22,007 bases of DNA from Methanocellales archaeon (lineage in GTDB: Archaea > Halobacteriota > UBA148), in NCBI GenBank assembly GCA_013415795.1, contig JAAEEL010000036.1:1-22007 (forward strand), read 5' to 3'. Each line of letters opens with the position of its first letter. Position 1 is the stretch's first letter. Both the position numbers and the translations under genes were made by a program. Below are positions 1 to 8,083 of this stretch, one piece after another. The notes beneath the pieces are model-generated. The model was given only the letters and a program-made list of their open reading frames with translations, was not told the origin of the DNA and did no database searches.

Positions 1-377
1 ATAAGTATGACATCCAGTGCTTCTGCCTCTACATTCTCATTTATCTTTGCATCATCAAATCCCTTTTTAATCAGTCGTATCCTGAGTTCATATGGTGACG
101 TCCTAAGAACGATACAAACATCTAGTGGAAGATAATGCGCCAAATGCCCTTCAAATATGGTCTTTTTCTTTACGTCCCAATATTTTACATAATTTGACAA
201 ATATTTTATGAGTTCGTCCGTGTCTGTTATCAGGGTATTGCGCTGTTGGTCCTCTCCCGTATAAAGTTTCTTGTCCTTGATGATTTGATTCAGATTGATC
301 ACAGGATAGTATTTTTTGAGGATTTTGCATACGGCACTTTTTCCGGTACCTGGAGTTCCTGTGATGCCTATCTTCAA
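1..377 (-). CDS. AK6/Fap7-type adenylate kinase, N-terminal 125 residues (partial)
   Basis: Small P-loop NMP kinase of the archaeal AK6/Fap7 group, which phosphorylates AMP and, in the eukaryotic relatives, helps late small-subunit ribosome assembly. An uninterrupted frame begins at a TTG at 377-375 and runs off the left edge. Visible are a P-loop GTPGTGKS at residues 7-14, the family motif EGHLAHYL at 76-83, the LRTSP segment at 91-95 that precedes the lid, and ENVEAEALDVIL at the cut end. The TTG overlaps the hisC stop (TTGA, four bases), so it is the last seen gene of an argD-hisC-kinase unit. No ATG in the frame lies upstream of the P-loop, which supports the TTG start. About one third of the protein is probably missing. 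Family assignment is confident; the exact role is inferred from homologues. Confidence 0.88.
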   Translation of the reverse strand, partial: MKIGITGTPGTGKSAVCKILKKYYPVINLNQIIKDKKLYTGEDQQRNTLITDTDELIKYLSNYVKYWDVKKKTIFEGHLAHYLPLDVCIVLRTSPYELRIRLIKKGFDDAKINENVEAEALDVIL

Positions 378-1450
378 GTCTTTACACCCTTGAAAGCTTC
401 GATAACACGTATGTTCTGCTCCTTAGTACCAACGCTTACCCTGATCAATGAATCTCCTGTGCCTCTGAAAGAGCTGCAATCCCGTACAATTATTCCTTTT
501 TGCAATAATGATTCACATATTTCCTCAGCGGTAAACGGGGATACGTCAACTAAAACGAAATTTGCTTGAGAGGGATATGTCTTGAAGGGTATGTTATTCT
601 GGAGGAATGCACTTCCACTTCGTATGGTTTTTATTGTTTTTCGGAGATGCTCATTATCCCTCAATGCTGCTACTCCTGCAGATATCCCAATCCTATTAAC
701 GCTAAAGACAGGAACAATTTTCATATATTCTTTAGAGATTTCTGGAGGGGCTACAGCATAACCTATTCTTAATCCTGCTAACCCAAATGCTTTAGACAGT
801 GTGCGTGTGACTATGAAATTTTCGTATTCTCTGACAAGTTCTACCATAGAGAAGTCTGCAAATTCCACATATGCCTCATCCAAAATCACCATTGAATCTG
901 TGGAGTCAAGCAACTGCCTAAGATCACTTTCCTTCATAAGATTTCCTGTGGGATTGTTTGGAGAGCATATGAAAATGATCTTGGTCTTTTCATTCACTAC
1001 ACCTAGTAATTTGTCAACGTCGACATCAAAATTCGGAGTTCTAGGCACGAATATGGGAAGACCTCCACAGACTAATGTAAAAATCTCATAATATTGGAAA
1101 GTTGGGATAGAAATTATCACCTCATCATTTTTCTCCACAAATAATCGCGTCAATAAGTCGAGTACACCATCCATGCCGTTACCGACTACTATTTGATCAG
1201 CAGGGTAGCCAACATATTTTGCTAGCTCATGCCTCAACTCCTTAGCACCTTTAGGAGGGTAAACGCTGATGGTTCTTGCGTGATTCCTCACAGCTTTGAT
1301 TGCCTTTGGACTAGGTCCCAAAGGATTCTCGTTTGAACCTAGCTTGAGAATATCTTCAGGAATAAATCCATATTCTTTGGCTACACCTTCTATCGTCTTT
1401 CCAGGTACATATTCGCTTATCTTAAGAATGGAATCCCTTATCCTAGCCAA
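374..1450 (-). CDS. hisC: Histidinol-phosphate aminotransferase
   Basis: PLP-dependent fold-type I aminotransferase that converts imidazole-acetol phosphate plus glutamate to histidinol phosphate in histidine synthesis (cytosol). With the start chosen here it is 358 residues, the usual HisC length. Visible are GSNENPLGPSP near the N-terminus, SPNNPTGN at 163-170, DEAYVEF at 191-197, and the Schiff-base lysine K220 in LSKAFGLAGLR, with RIGYAV after it. I use the TTG at 1450-1448. It overlaps the argD stop, is preceded by a GGTGG-type SD, and gives a normal N-terminus (ARIRDSILKISEYVPG). An ATG at 1504 would add 18 residues that merely read argD in another frame. No other his gene is in view, so a related aminotransferase role (for example aromatic amino acids) is possible but less likely. 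Confidence 0.9.
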   Translation of the reverse strand: MARIRDSILKISEYVPGKTIEGVAKEYGFIPEDILKLGSNENPLGPSPKAIKAVRNHARTISVYPPKGAKELRHELAKYVGYPADQIVVGNGMDGVLDLLTRLFVEKNDEVIISIPTFQYYEIFTLVCGGLPIFVPRTPNFDVDVDKLLGVVNEKTKIIFICSPNNPTGNLMKESDLRQLLDSTDSMVILDEAYVEFADFSMVELVREYENFIVTRTLSKAFGLAGLRIGYAVAPPEISKEYMKIVPVFSVNRIGISAGVAALRDNEHLRKTIKTIRSGSAFLQNNIPFKTYPSQANFVLVDVSPFTAEEICESLLQKGIIVRDCSSFRGTGDSLIRVSVGTKEQNIRVIEAFKGVKT

Positions 1451-2585
1451 GAATTTCCACCACCCTATCGATCTGTTCTTTTGTGATGACAAGGGGTGGT
1501 GCAAATCGGATCACATTCTCTGAGATGCAATTCAATAAGACCCCTTTTTCTCTTGCTTTATCAATTATGGAGTTTCCATCAATCTTCAATTCCATCCCGA
1601 TCATCAAGCCCTTACCACGAACTTCCTTGATATATTCGTGCCTTAGCTCTCCTAGTTTTTCAATTAGATATTTTCCCATTTTTGCTGATCTATCGATCAA
1701 TCCCTCTTCAAGAGCATCGATAGCCCCGAGGGAGGCTGCACAGACCAAGGGATTCCCCCCAAAAGTAGAAGCGTGATCCCCCCTCTGGAACTTTTGGGCC
1801 ACACTATCTTTCGCAACCATCGCTCCCATAGGTAATCCCCCAGAAATTGCCTTTGCCAGTACCATAATGTCTGGCAGGACTTCCCAGTGCATTGATCCAA
1901 ACCATCTACCAGTCCTGCCAAAGCCCGTTTGTACCTCATCGAAAATGAGCAATGTATCAGAATCATCGCAGATCTCTCTCGCAGCCCTTAGGTATCCGTC
2001 TGAAGGAACATTAACCCCTCCCTCGCCCTGTATGGGCTCTAAGATGACTGCTGCTGTTTTTTTGGTGATCGCATTTTTAATCGCCTCTGAATCATCATAT
2101 GGTACGAATTTGACCCCAGGAATCAATGGCTCGAAAGATTTCCTATATTTTTCCTTGTATGTAACACTCAGTGCACCCATACTTCTTCCATGAAAAGAGC
2201 CGTGAGCAGCTATAAAGTCTGTTTTATTAGATGCTTTTCTTGCGAGTTTTAGCGATGCTTCAACCGCTTCTGCGCCTGAGTTACAGAAGAATACTTTGTC
2301 CAGTTTTGTCAGAGATGCTATTTTTTCTGCAAGTTCAACCTGTATCTCGGTATAATATAGATTGGATGTATGAATCAATCGCTCTGCTTGTCTCTGAATA
2401 GCAGAAACGACTTTTGGATGGCAGTGCCCAACATTATTAACAGCTATACCAGCCACACAGTCGATATATTCTCTGCCGTTAATATCCCACACATTTGCAC
2501 CTTTGCCCTCTGCGATCACAATTGGTTGGCGAGTATATGTTTGGATCACATATAGGGCATCTTTATCCATCACGTCTTTGTCCAT
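1443..2585 (-). CDS. argD: Class III aminotransferase, probable acetylornithine aminotransferase
   Basis: PLP enzyme of the acetylornithine/4-aminobutyrate transaminase class. In arginine synthesis ArgD moves an amino group from glutamate to N-acetylglutamate semialdehyde. The N-terminal part carries GVNN-like AVNNVGHCHP. FCNSGAEAVEASLK binds the PLP phosphate, FDEVQTGFGRTG contains the PLP-ring aspartate, and the lysine of LAKAISGGLPMG (about residue 245) is the Schiff-base residue. Length (380) is typical. I choose ATG 2585, preceded by GTGGT and fitting the TATA-like element near 2626; an in-frame GTG at 2594 adds three residues. hisC starts inside its last codons. No other arginine genes are nearby, so a LysJ or GABA-transaminase-like substrate cannot be excluded from sequence alone. 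Confidence 0.85.
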   Translation of the reverse strand: MDKDVMDKDALYVIQTYTRQPIVIAEGKGANVWDINGREYIDCVAGIAVNNVGHCHPKVVSAIQRQAERLIHTSNLYYTEIQVELAEKIASLTKLDKVFFCNSGAEAVEASLKLARKASNKTDFIAAHGSFHGRSMGALSVTYKEKYRKSFEPLIPGVKFVPYDDSEAIKNAITKKTAAVILEPIQGEGGVNVPSDGYLRAAREICDDSDTLLIFDEVQTGFGRTGRWFGSMHWEVLPDIMVLAKAISGGLPMGAMVAKDSVAQKFQRGDHASTFGGNPLVCAASLGAIDALEEGLIDRSAKMGKYLIEKLGELRHEYIKEVRGKGLMIGMELKIDGNSIIDKAREKGVLLNCISENVIRFAPPLVITKEQIDRVVEILG

Positions 2586-2620
2586 GTATACCACGTTTTG
2601 ATAATTAATTAGCTCCGAAC

Positions 2621-2631
2621 ATTATAAAAAA
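2621..2631 (-). promoter_or_regulatory. Probable TATA box for argD-hisC-AK6
   Basis: On the minus strand this reads TTTTTTATAAT, preceded by a purine-rich AAAGAAAAGCA that could serve as BRE. Its centre is about 40 bases ahead of ATG 2585, leaving a short leader with the GTGGT SD. It separates argD from pyrG, whose stop lies about 300 bases upstream. A run of eight T on the minus strand at 2686-2679 between the two genes could end pyrG transcription. Predicted by eye only. Confidence 0.45.
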
Positions 2632-2882
2632 GTGCTTTTCTTTTTAGTTTACCTGATCCAATTTGATGAAGATGGGATAAAAAAAAGCCATCGAGAAATT
2701 TCAAAGTTAATAACAAGTAAAAATAAACAAGCTAAGATTAAAACGAAGAATTTTGGAATTTAGTAAGCATTAAGCGGTCTCTATTGATCGATAGGTGGCA
2801 TTTATAACAATCTTCTTCATGTCTTTTAGCAAGAGGTAATTAAATGCAAAGACGTGAAATAGCACAGGATAATTTTATAATA

Positions 2883-4463
2883 TTATCTAGAGGATTCTAA
2901 AATAGCTTTGATGAAGGCCTTGAAAGGCGGTGAAGACCTGCCAGGACGCGATGTGAACTCTGGATGAAATTGTGATGCGAAGAAGAACTTATGAGATGGA
3001 ATCTCTGCGATCTCCATCCTGTTCTTGTTCCTTCCAGAAAAAATCATGCCATGAGCCTCTATTTGATCTATATATCTTGGATTCACCTCATATCTATGCC
3101 TGTGGCGTTCAATGATTTTTGTAGTTCCATATATCCTATGTGCCAGTGATCCTTTTTTTAGGCTCGCTTCGTAATTACCTAAACGCATAGTTCCACCCAT
3201 GTCTTCGATGCCACATTGCTCCGGAAGAAGATCTATAACCGGATTTTTGGTCTCCGCTAATTCAGAGCTGCCCGCACCATCTAAGCCAACTACGTTTCTG
3301 GCAAATTCTATGACTGCCAGTTGCATTCCAAAACAAAGTCCTAAAAAAGGTATATCGTTCTCTCTAGCATATTTAATGGCACAAATCTTGCCTTCCGTCC
3401 CCCTGATGCCAAATCCTCCTGGAACCAATATTCCATCCAAACTTTCTAAGCATTGCGTTCCTTCTGACTCAATGTTTTCTGCTTCAATCCAGGTTATTTC
3501 TATCGCACAGCCCAGATCTATGCCTGCATGCCTCAATGCTTCTTTGATACTCAAATATGAATCTTCGAGATGAGTATACTTACCAACTATTGCAATCTTT
3601 GCCTTTCCTTGTAAAGAGGACATCTTTTTCGCCATCTGGCGCCATTCTGTTCTACTTTCTAAAGGCTTAAGATGAAGTTTTTTCATGAGAAATTCACCTA
3701 GGCCCTCTTCCTCCAGTAATAACGGCACAAAGTAGATATCCTCTGCATCATGGGCATTTATTACTGCCTCAACAGGCACATCACAAAACAAAGCGATTTT
3801 AGATTTTGTTTCCTGTGATAACGGTTTCTTACATCGTCCAACGATTATATCAGGGCTGAGACCCAACTCTCGAAATGCCTTAACTGAATGTTGTGTTGGT
3901 TTTGTTTTTTGTTCTCCGAGCAGGTTGAGAGGAACCAATGTGACATGGATGAAAACTAGGTCTTCTTCAGCCTCCTCACCATGCATTTGGCGTACAGCCT
4001 CCAGGAATGGCATGCTCTCGATGTCACCGACCGTACCACCTATTTCGACCAAGCAAATATCTGCCTTGCTTTTCGCTGCAATATCTATTATTCTTTCCTT
4101 TATATCATTGGTTATGTGGGGTATTATTTGAACGGTGTCTCCGAGATAGGCCCCCTTGCGTTCTTTTTCGATCACAGAACGATAGATCTTTCCTGTTGTC
4201 AGGTTATGATCCCCGGTAAGCTCCGTATCAAGAAAACGCTCATAATGCCCAAGGTCCAAATCCACCTCAGCACCGTCTTTAAGTATATATACCTCTCCAT
4301 GTTGAAACGGATTCATAGTGCCCGCGTCGATGTTTATATAGGGATCAATCTTTATTGCGGTAACTTCGTACCCTTTGTTTTTCAGAATTTGTCCCACTGA
4401 TGCGGCTGTGATTCCCTTCCCCAATCCACTCATAACTCCGCCGGTAATTACTATGTATTTCAT
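2883..4463 (-). CDS. pyrG: CTP synthase (glutamine-hydrolysing)
   Basis: Makes CTP from UTP, ATP and glutamine; last step of pyrimidine nucleotide synthesis, soluble tetramer. The N-terminal synthetase domain opens with MKYIVITGGVMSGLGKGITAAS (P-loop), followed by KIDPYINIDAGTMNPFQHGEV and EIGGTVGDIES. The C-terminal class I glutamine amidotransferase domain shows PGGFG at about 348-352, nucleophile C377 in GLCFGMQ, and H500/E502 in FHPEF. 526 residues is normal. I prefer ATG 4463, which gives the standard family start; a GTG at 4472 overlaps the upstream stop (GTGA) and would add three residues. It is the last gene of the ribosome/SRP cluster, directly behind a small membrane protein gene. 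Confidence 0.97.
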   Translation of the reverse strand: MKYIVITGGVMSGLGKGITAASVGQILKNKGYEVTAIKIDPYINIDAGTMNPFQHGEVYILKDGAEVDLDLGHYERFLDTELTGDHNLTTGKIYRSVIEKERKGAYLGDTVQIIPHITNDIKERIIDIAAKSKADICLVEIGGTVGDIESMPFLEAVRQMHGEEAEEDLVFIHVTLVPLNLLGEQKTKPTQHSVKAFRELGLSPDIIVGRCKKPLSQETKSKIALFCDVPVEAVINAHDAEDIYFVPLLLEEEGLGEFLMKKLHLKPLESRTEWRQMAKKMSSLQGKAKIAIVGKYTHLEDSYLSIKEALRHAGIDLGCAIEITWIEAENIESEGTQCLESLDGILVPGGFGIRGTEGKICAIKYARENDIPFLGLCFGMQLAVIEFARNVVGLDGAGSSELAETKNPVIDLLPEQCGIEDMGGTMRLGNYEASLKKGSLAHRIYGTTKIIERHRHRYEVNPRYIDQIEAHGMIFSGRNKNRMEIAEIPSHKFFFASQFHPEFTSRPGRSSPPFKAFIKAILESSR

Positions 4464-4468
4464 TTCAT

Positions 4469-5065
4469 TCACGCTTTGATCAGCTTAATTATACCATATA
4501 GTATCACAAAAACGATCAAGACTGAGGCCATTACTGCACTGCCAACTTGTACCGCTCCAACTCTCATGTATGCGAGAATTAGAAATACCGCGATGAAGCA
4601 TAATAACGCTGGAATTACCATGGTACGCTTCGCCAGTGTAATATCTATGTTGGTGACTTTTTTGTGTACCTTGGGATATTTTAGTTTAACTAAGCCTGAA
4701 TCAGACTCCATAACATGTTTTTCTTCTTCGAGGCCCAATTTTGTGACAAAACCGCTTTTCTTTGCCCCATAACCAGTAGTTACGACTATCTCTCCAGCGT
4801 AAAGTGCTTTGCCATCTCTAGGTAGTCTTGCTACTATAGGTATAGTCTCTTCATATCTCACATATGGATTATGGCTTAGGAATGTGATCTTATCTTTGAT
4901 GTCCTCTGTTGCTGATAAATATATGTGGGTGGGGGTACCATAGTTGATCACCTTGATCTCGAAACTCGTCTCGTCTCCCGGCCTTAGTGGAATCGTGAGT
5001 TCCTTGATATCAAATTCAATCGAGTTGATATCCCTTCTGTTAATGTGTATTGTCTGCAATTTCAT
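4469..5065 (-). CDS. Two-TM membrane protein of unknown function (DUF7524-like)
   Basis: 198 residues of unknown function. The first ~140 residues look like a soluble beta-rich domain (FEIKVINYGTPTHIYLSA resembles an Ig-like/CARDB-type strand pattern) with no signal peptide. Two hydrophobic segments close the protein at about 149-168 and 173-194, separated by a short MRVGAVQVG turn. The opening HINRRDINSIEF recalls the haloarchaeal DUF7524 family, from memory and unverified. It starts by an ATGA overlap with trm112, and its own stop overlaps the possible GTG start of pyrG, so translation is likely coupled. Position after srp54/ftsY makes a link to membrane targeting tempting, but nothing in the sequence shows it. 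Confidence 0.8.
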   Translation of the reverse strand: MKLQTIHINRRDINSIEFDIKELTIPLRPGDETSFEIKVINYGTPTHIYLSATEDIKDKITFLSHNPYVRYEETIPIVARLPRDGKALYAGEIVVTTGYGAKKSGFVTKLGLEEEKHVMESDSGLVKLKYPKVHKKVTNIDITLAKRTMVIPALLCFIAVFLILAYMRVGAVQVGSAVMASVLIVFVILYGIIKLIKA

Positions 5066-5241
5066 CGCCTAAGGTCTGATGGCAAGAGATTTGGAATGCC
5101 CTCTTCAATAGGATAACGCTCATCGCATTTTGCGCAGTAAAGCGTTCCAGTGATTATTTCTTCATCGCCTTCTACGGCCTCTAACTCCAGATCACACTTA
5201 CAAATAGGACAAGCAAGGATGTCCATCAAATCCCTTTTCAT
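5062..5241 (-). CDS. Trm112-family methyltransferase activator
   Basis: 59-residue zinc-binding protein. Trm112 proteins act as obligate partners that stabilise SAM methyltransferases modifying tRNA, rRNA and release factor. Four cysteines C11, C14, C36 and C39 (CPIC ... CAKC) form the zinc site, and ERYPIEEGIPNLLP is the signature C-terminal segment. The start is fixed by an excellent SD, GAGGTGAT, four bases before ATG 5241; an in-frame ATG at 5265 would place this SD inside the gene. It follows srp54 by 33 bases and overlaps the next gene by ATGA. The partner methyltransferases are not in this window. Confidence 0.9.
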   Translation of the reverse strand: MKRDLMDILACPICKCDLELEAVEGDEEIITGTLYCAKCDERYPIEEGIPNLLPSDLRR

Positions 5242-5274
5242 GTTGATCACCTCAGCATATTTCAATATGATATT

Positions 5275-6582
5275 TCACGTCTTAAACCTCTTCATCAACT
5301 TTCGCATTGGGAATTTTCCACCCCTGAGACCTTTCATAGCATTTTTCATCATTTTGTAGTATTTCAACAATTCACGAACATCCTCGGATGAAGTGCCAGA
5401 TCCCAAGGTGATTCGTTTTATTCGAGAGCTTCCGACGATTCTTGGGTCCTGCATCTCTTCGTCAGTCATCGAGTCCATTATCACCTTATAGCGACTTAGC
5501 CTATCCTTGGTGACTTTATATGCCTCATCAGATACCTCCACCCCTAAACCGATGGGCATCATCTGCATCACTTGCTTAATGGGTCCTAGTTTACTTATTG
5601 CTTCTAGTTGCTTATACATGTCTTTTAATGTGAACTTTCCACGAATCATTGATTCTACGTCTAAGTCTTCTGCGGCCGAACTTTCTTCCGCTCGCTCAAT
5701 GAGGCTCTTGATATCTCCCATGCCAAGTAATCGAGATATGAACCTATCTGGATCGAATCTCTCTAAATCGTCTAACTTCTCACCTATTCCGATAAATGCT
5801 ATTGAAGAATTTGTTTCTGAGATTGCTGATAGGGCTCCACCACCTTTAGATGTGCCGTCCAATTTTGTTATTATTACGCCAGTAATTCCAATTGCATCAT
5901 CGAAATCCTTCGCATATTTACCAGCAAGTTGTCCCATTGCTCCATCTATCACGAGAAAATTTTGATCCGGCTTTACGAGCTTGTGAACTTGTTTAATTTC
6001 CTTGATCAAATCTGAATTGAGCGAATGGCGTCCTGCAGTGTCAATAATCTTCACATCACCCTTGAGTTCTTTTAGCCCATTTTTTATGATCGTAAGAGTA
6101 TCGCTATCATTCTCGCCATAGAATAGTACGTTTATCTGATCGCACAGTTTTTTTAGCTGATCGTATGCCCCTGGCCTGTCAGAGTCAGCGCAAATGACGG
6201 CTGGTTTTAGTCCCTTTCTTTGGAAATATCTGGCGAGTTTCGCAACAGTAGTTGTTTTTCCGCCCCCATATAATCCAACCAGCAGGATTTTTTGATTTTT
6301 TAGTGGAACGTCCGTGCTCTTACCTATTACCTCTACCAACTCTTGATACACGATTCGAATAACATGCTCCCTTGGATTTGCCCCTGCAAGAGGTTTCTCC
6401 TTGAGAGATCTTTCCCTTATTCTCTTCGATAGGCCCATTACTAGCCCGACGTTCACGTCTGCTTGTAATAATGATCTCTGAATATCCTTGACCATTTCAT
6501 CTATTGTGTGGGGATCTATCCTTCTGGCCCTAACTATCTTCTTGACCACATTTTGTAGTGATATACCTAGATTATCGATCAA
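5275..6582 (-). CDS. srp54: Signal recognition particle GTPase SRP54
   Basis: Binds signal sequences and 7S RNA and docks ribosomes at the membrane through FtsY. The N domain (1-~90) is followed by the G domain with P-loop GLYGGGKT (103-110), DSDRPGA (133-139), DTAGR (181-185) and TKLDG (239-243). The methionine-rich M domain begins near 300 (KDMYKQLEAISKLGPIKQVMQMMP) and ends in a basic tail. 435 residues is normal. It starts at a TTG (6582), two bases after the ftsY stop, with GAGGAT as SD. The P-loop lacks the Gln and Ser of the common GLQGSGKT form, and DSDRPGA replaces the usual DT(F/Y)RPGA, although the GxxGxGKT consensus is kept. Its partner FtsY is immediately upstream. Confidence 0.97.
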   Translation of the reverse strand: MIDNLGISLQNVVKKIVRARRIDPHTIDEMVKDIQRSLLQADVNVGLVMGLSKRIRERSLKEKPLAGANPREHVIRIVYQELVEVIGKSTDVPLKNQKILLVGLYGGGKTTTVAKLARYFQRKGLKPAVICADSDRPGAYDQLKKLCDQINVLFYGENDSDTLTIIKNGLKELKGDVKIIDTAGRHSLNSDLIKEIKQVHKLVKPDQNFLVIDGAMGQLAGKYAKDFDDAIGITGVIITKLDGTSKGGGALSAISETNSSIAFIGIGEKLDDLERFDPDRFISRLLGMGDIKSLIERAEESSAAEDLDVESMIRGKFTLKDMYKQLEAISKLGPIKQVMQMMPIGLGVEVSDEAYKVTKDRLSRYKVIMDSMTDEEMQDPRIVGSSRIKRITLGSGTSSEDVRELLKYYKMMKNAMKGLRGGKFPMRKLMKRFKT

Positions 6583-6584
6583 AT

Positions 6585-7481
6585 CTAATCCTCAAACAAT
6601 CTATCAAATAACCATTCTGGCTGGAACTTTACTAGGTCATCGTATTCTTGTCCTGTCCCCAAAAAAAGTATTGGCGAACCAGTAGCATATGCTATAGAGA
6701 TTGCTGCACCACCTTTCACATCCACGTCCGCCTTGGTAAGAATAGAGCCATTGATGTCAATCGTATCGTTGAACATCTTGGCCCGCACTACAGCATCGTT
6801 TCCAGCAATCGCCTCGTCGACAAAGATAACAAGATCAGGACGTGTCACCCTATGTATCTTCTTTAGCTGGTCCATCAAGCCCACCTTCGTATGTAGTCTA
6901 CCGGCAGTATCTGCCAGCAAAACTTCTTTGTTTCTTGCCGTTGCATATTGAACCCCATCGTATATCACCGCAGTGGGATCAGCACCAATTTGGTGTTCAA
7001 TTAGCTTAACGCCTAATCGCTTTGCATGGATGCCTATTTGTTCAGATGCCCCTGCTCTGTGCGTATCTCCAGCCGCGATGATGACTGAATGCCCATTCTT
7101 CTGCAGATGCTGAGCCATTTTTGCTATGGTAGTTGTTTTACCCACACCATTGACACCAACAAAAAGTATTTTTATCGGTTTTTTTGTATTCTTGATATAC
7201 TCATCAAAATCAAAATATCTTACAGATAGAACCTTTTCTAATGTATCACGTATTGAATTCTCTAGTATTTCCTCAGCTTTTTTCCTTTTGGTATCTAAGA
7301 GCTTTGCTTTCACGGACTGTACTATTTCCTCTGCGACTGGCAATGCAACATCGCTTTCAATTAGACCTATCTCAAAATCCCAGAGCATCTTCTCTAGGTT
7401 CTTTTCATCTAATTCACGCTTAAGAAGTGTCGTTGCCTCTTTTTGAAAGGCATTAATTCTTTTTTTCACACCATCGAACAT
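6585..7481 (-). CDS. ftsY: SRP receptor GTPase FtsY
   Basis: Membrane-associated docking partner of SRP54. 298 residues: an NG domain without the long acidic extension of bacterial FtsY, as in many archaea. The N domain occupies about 1-95. G-domain motifs are GVNGVGKTTT (109-118), DTHRAGA (139-145), DTAGR (191-195), TKADVDVKGG (249-258) and the closing GTGQEYDDLVKFQPEWLFDRLF. A charged, amphipathic N-terminus (MFDGVKKRINAFQKEATTLL) could contact the membrane. It lies three bases after pfdA and two bases before srp54, so both GTPases of the targeting complex come from one message. Confidence 0.97.
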   Translation of the reverse strand: MFDGVKKRINAFQKEATTLLKRELDEKNLEKMLWDFEIGLIESDVALPVAEEIVQSVKAKLLDTKRKKAEEILENSIRDTLEKVLSVRYFDFDEYIKNTKKPIKILFVGVNGVGKTTTIAKMAQHLQKNGHSVIIAAGDTHRAGASEQIGIHAKRLGVKLIEHQIGADPTAVIYDGVQYATARNKEVLLADTAGRLHTKVGLMDQLKKIHRVTRPDLVIFVDEAIAGNDAVVRAKMFNDTIDINGSILTKADVDVKGGAAISIAYATGSPILFLGTGQEYDDLVKFQPEWLFDRLFED

Positions 7482-7484
7482 AGG

Positions 7485-7898
7485 TTACCCATACTGAGAG
7501 ACTTTCAACTGCAAATTCTGCATTTCTTTGTTTATCTCATCTAGGTCCTTTCTAAGACGATCGAGCATCTTACCCATTTGATCTTTTCTTTTCACTAGAC
7601 TTTGTCTTGCTTCCTCAACGCTTTTTTCTGCGCTTATACCAGCACCAAGTTCCATCAAAATTTGATCCGATGTTATTGAAGCATGAATATATGCTCCTGC
7701 ACCGATCGGTACTAGCACCTCCCTGCTATCCTTTACATCTTCCAGTCTATCAAAGACATGAATGGCATTATCACTTGCACGGATCGAAGCGTCCATCAAG
7801 ACTATTTCCTGTTGGTATGCCTCTGCGCTGGCTTGATATCTTTGTAGTTTTGCTAGCATATTCCGAAGTTCCTCTTCACTAATCGTTCTTTCTGCCAT
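7485..7898 (-). CDS. pfdA: Prefoldin alpha subunit
   Basis: Subunit of the hexameric archaeal prefoldin chaperone, which captures unfolded proteins and passes them to the thermosome. 137 residues: an N-terminal coiled coil (EEELRNMLAKLQRYQASAE), a short beta region in the middle (REVLVPIGAGAYIHASI, typical of alpha-class prefoldins), and a C-terminal coiled coil (LVKRKDQMGKMLDRLRKDLD). The ATG shares its first base with the stop of rpl18a (TAATG), with AGAGGAA as SD. The rpl18a-pfdA-ftsY order is well known in archaea. Confidence 0.93.
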   Translation of the reverse strand: MAERTISEEELRNMLAKLQRYQASAEAYQQEIVLMDASIRASDNAIHVFDRLEDVKDSREVLVPIGAGAYIHASITSDQILMELGAGISAEKSVEEARQSLVKRKDQMGKMLDRLRKDLDEINKEMQNLQLKVSQYG

Positions 7899-8077
7899 TA
7901 TCGTTCCTCTCTGACTGAATGAATTTTTATGAGATTTCTTTTTAGACCATGCTGGCTACCGACCAATGAATAGATTCTCTCAATTGCAGTTCTTTCATTT
8001 TGACTTGGAACTCGTTTCCTAAACCTTTCCCATTCTCTTCCTGCTTTGAACTCCCCTTCTATGACAAACATAATCAT
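7898..8077 (-). CDS. rpl18a: Ribosomal protein L18Ae (LX, eL20)
   Basis: Short 59-residue large-subunit protein, the archaeal LX version of eukaryotic eL20. It reads MIMFVIEGEFKAGREW at the start, with the family pattern of a short beta strand followed by a basic FRKRV helix, and RIYSLVGSQHGLKRNLIKI in the second half (the family's YS..GS.H..KR.. pattern). The start ATG 8077 follows GGGTGAT by five bases. This SD overlaps the aif6 stop, so translation is likely coupled. The stop overlaps the pfdA start (TAATG). The gene is easily overlooked because of its size. Confidence 0.9.
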   Translation of the reverse strand: MIMFVIEGEFKAGREWERFRKRVPSQNERTAIERIYSLVGSQHGLKRNLIKIHSVREER

Positions 8078-8083
8078 ATTTTA

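Noticed and set aside
1451..1504. N-terminal extension of HisC to ATG 1504
   Set aside because: The extra 18 residues read the end of argD in another frame and match no HisC N-terminus; TTG 1450 has an SD and fits family length.
2766..2820. 16-codon minus-strand ORF starting at 2820
   Set aside because: No SD before the ATG, very short, and the region is plain A/T-rich spacer.
3199..4400. Several 70-140 codon plus-strand frames across pyrG
   Set aside because: They oppose highly conserved CTP synthase coding sequence and have no SD or family resemblance.
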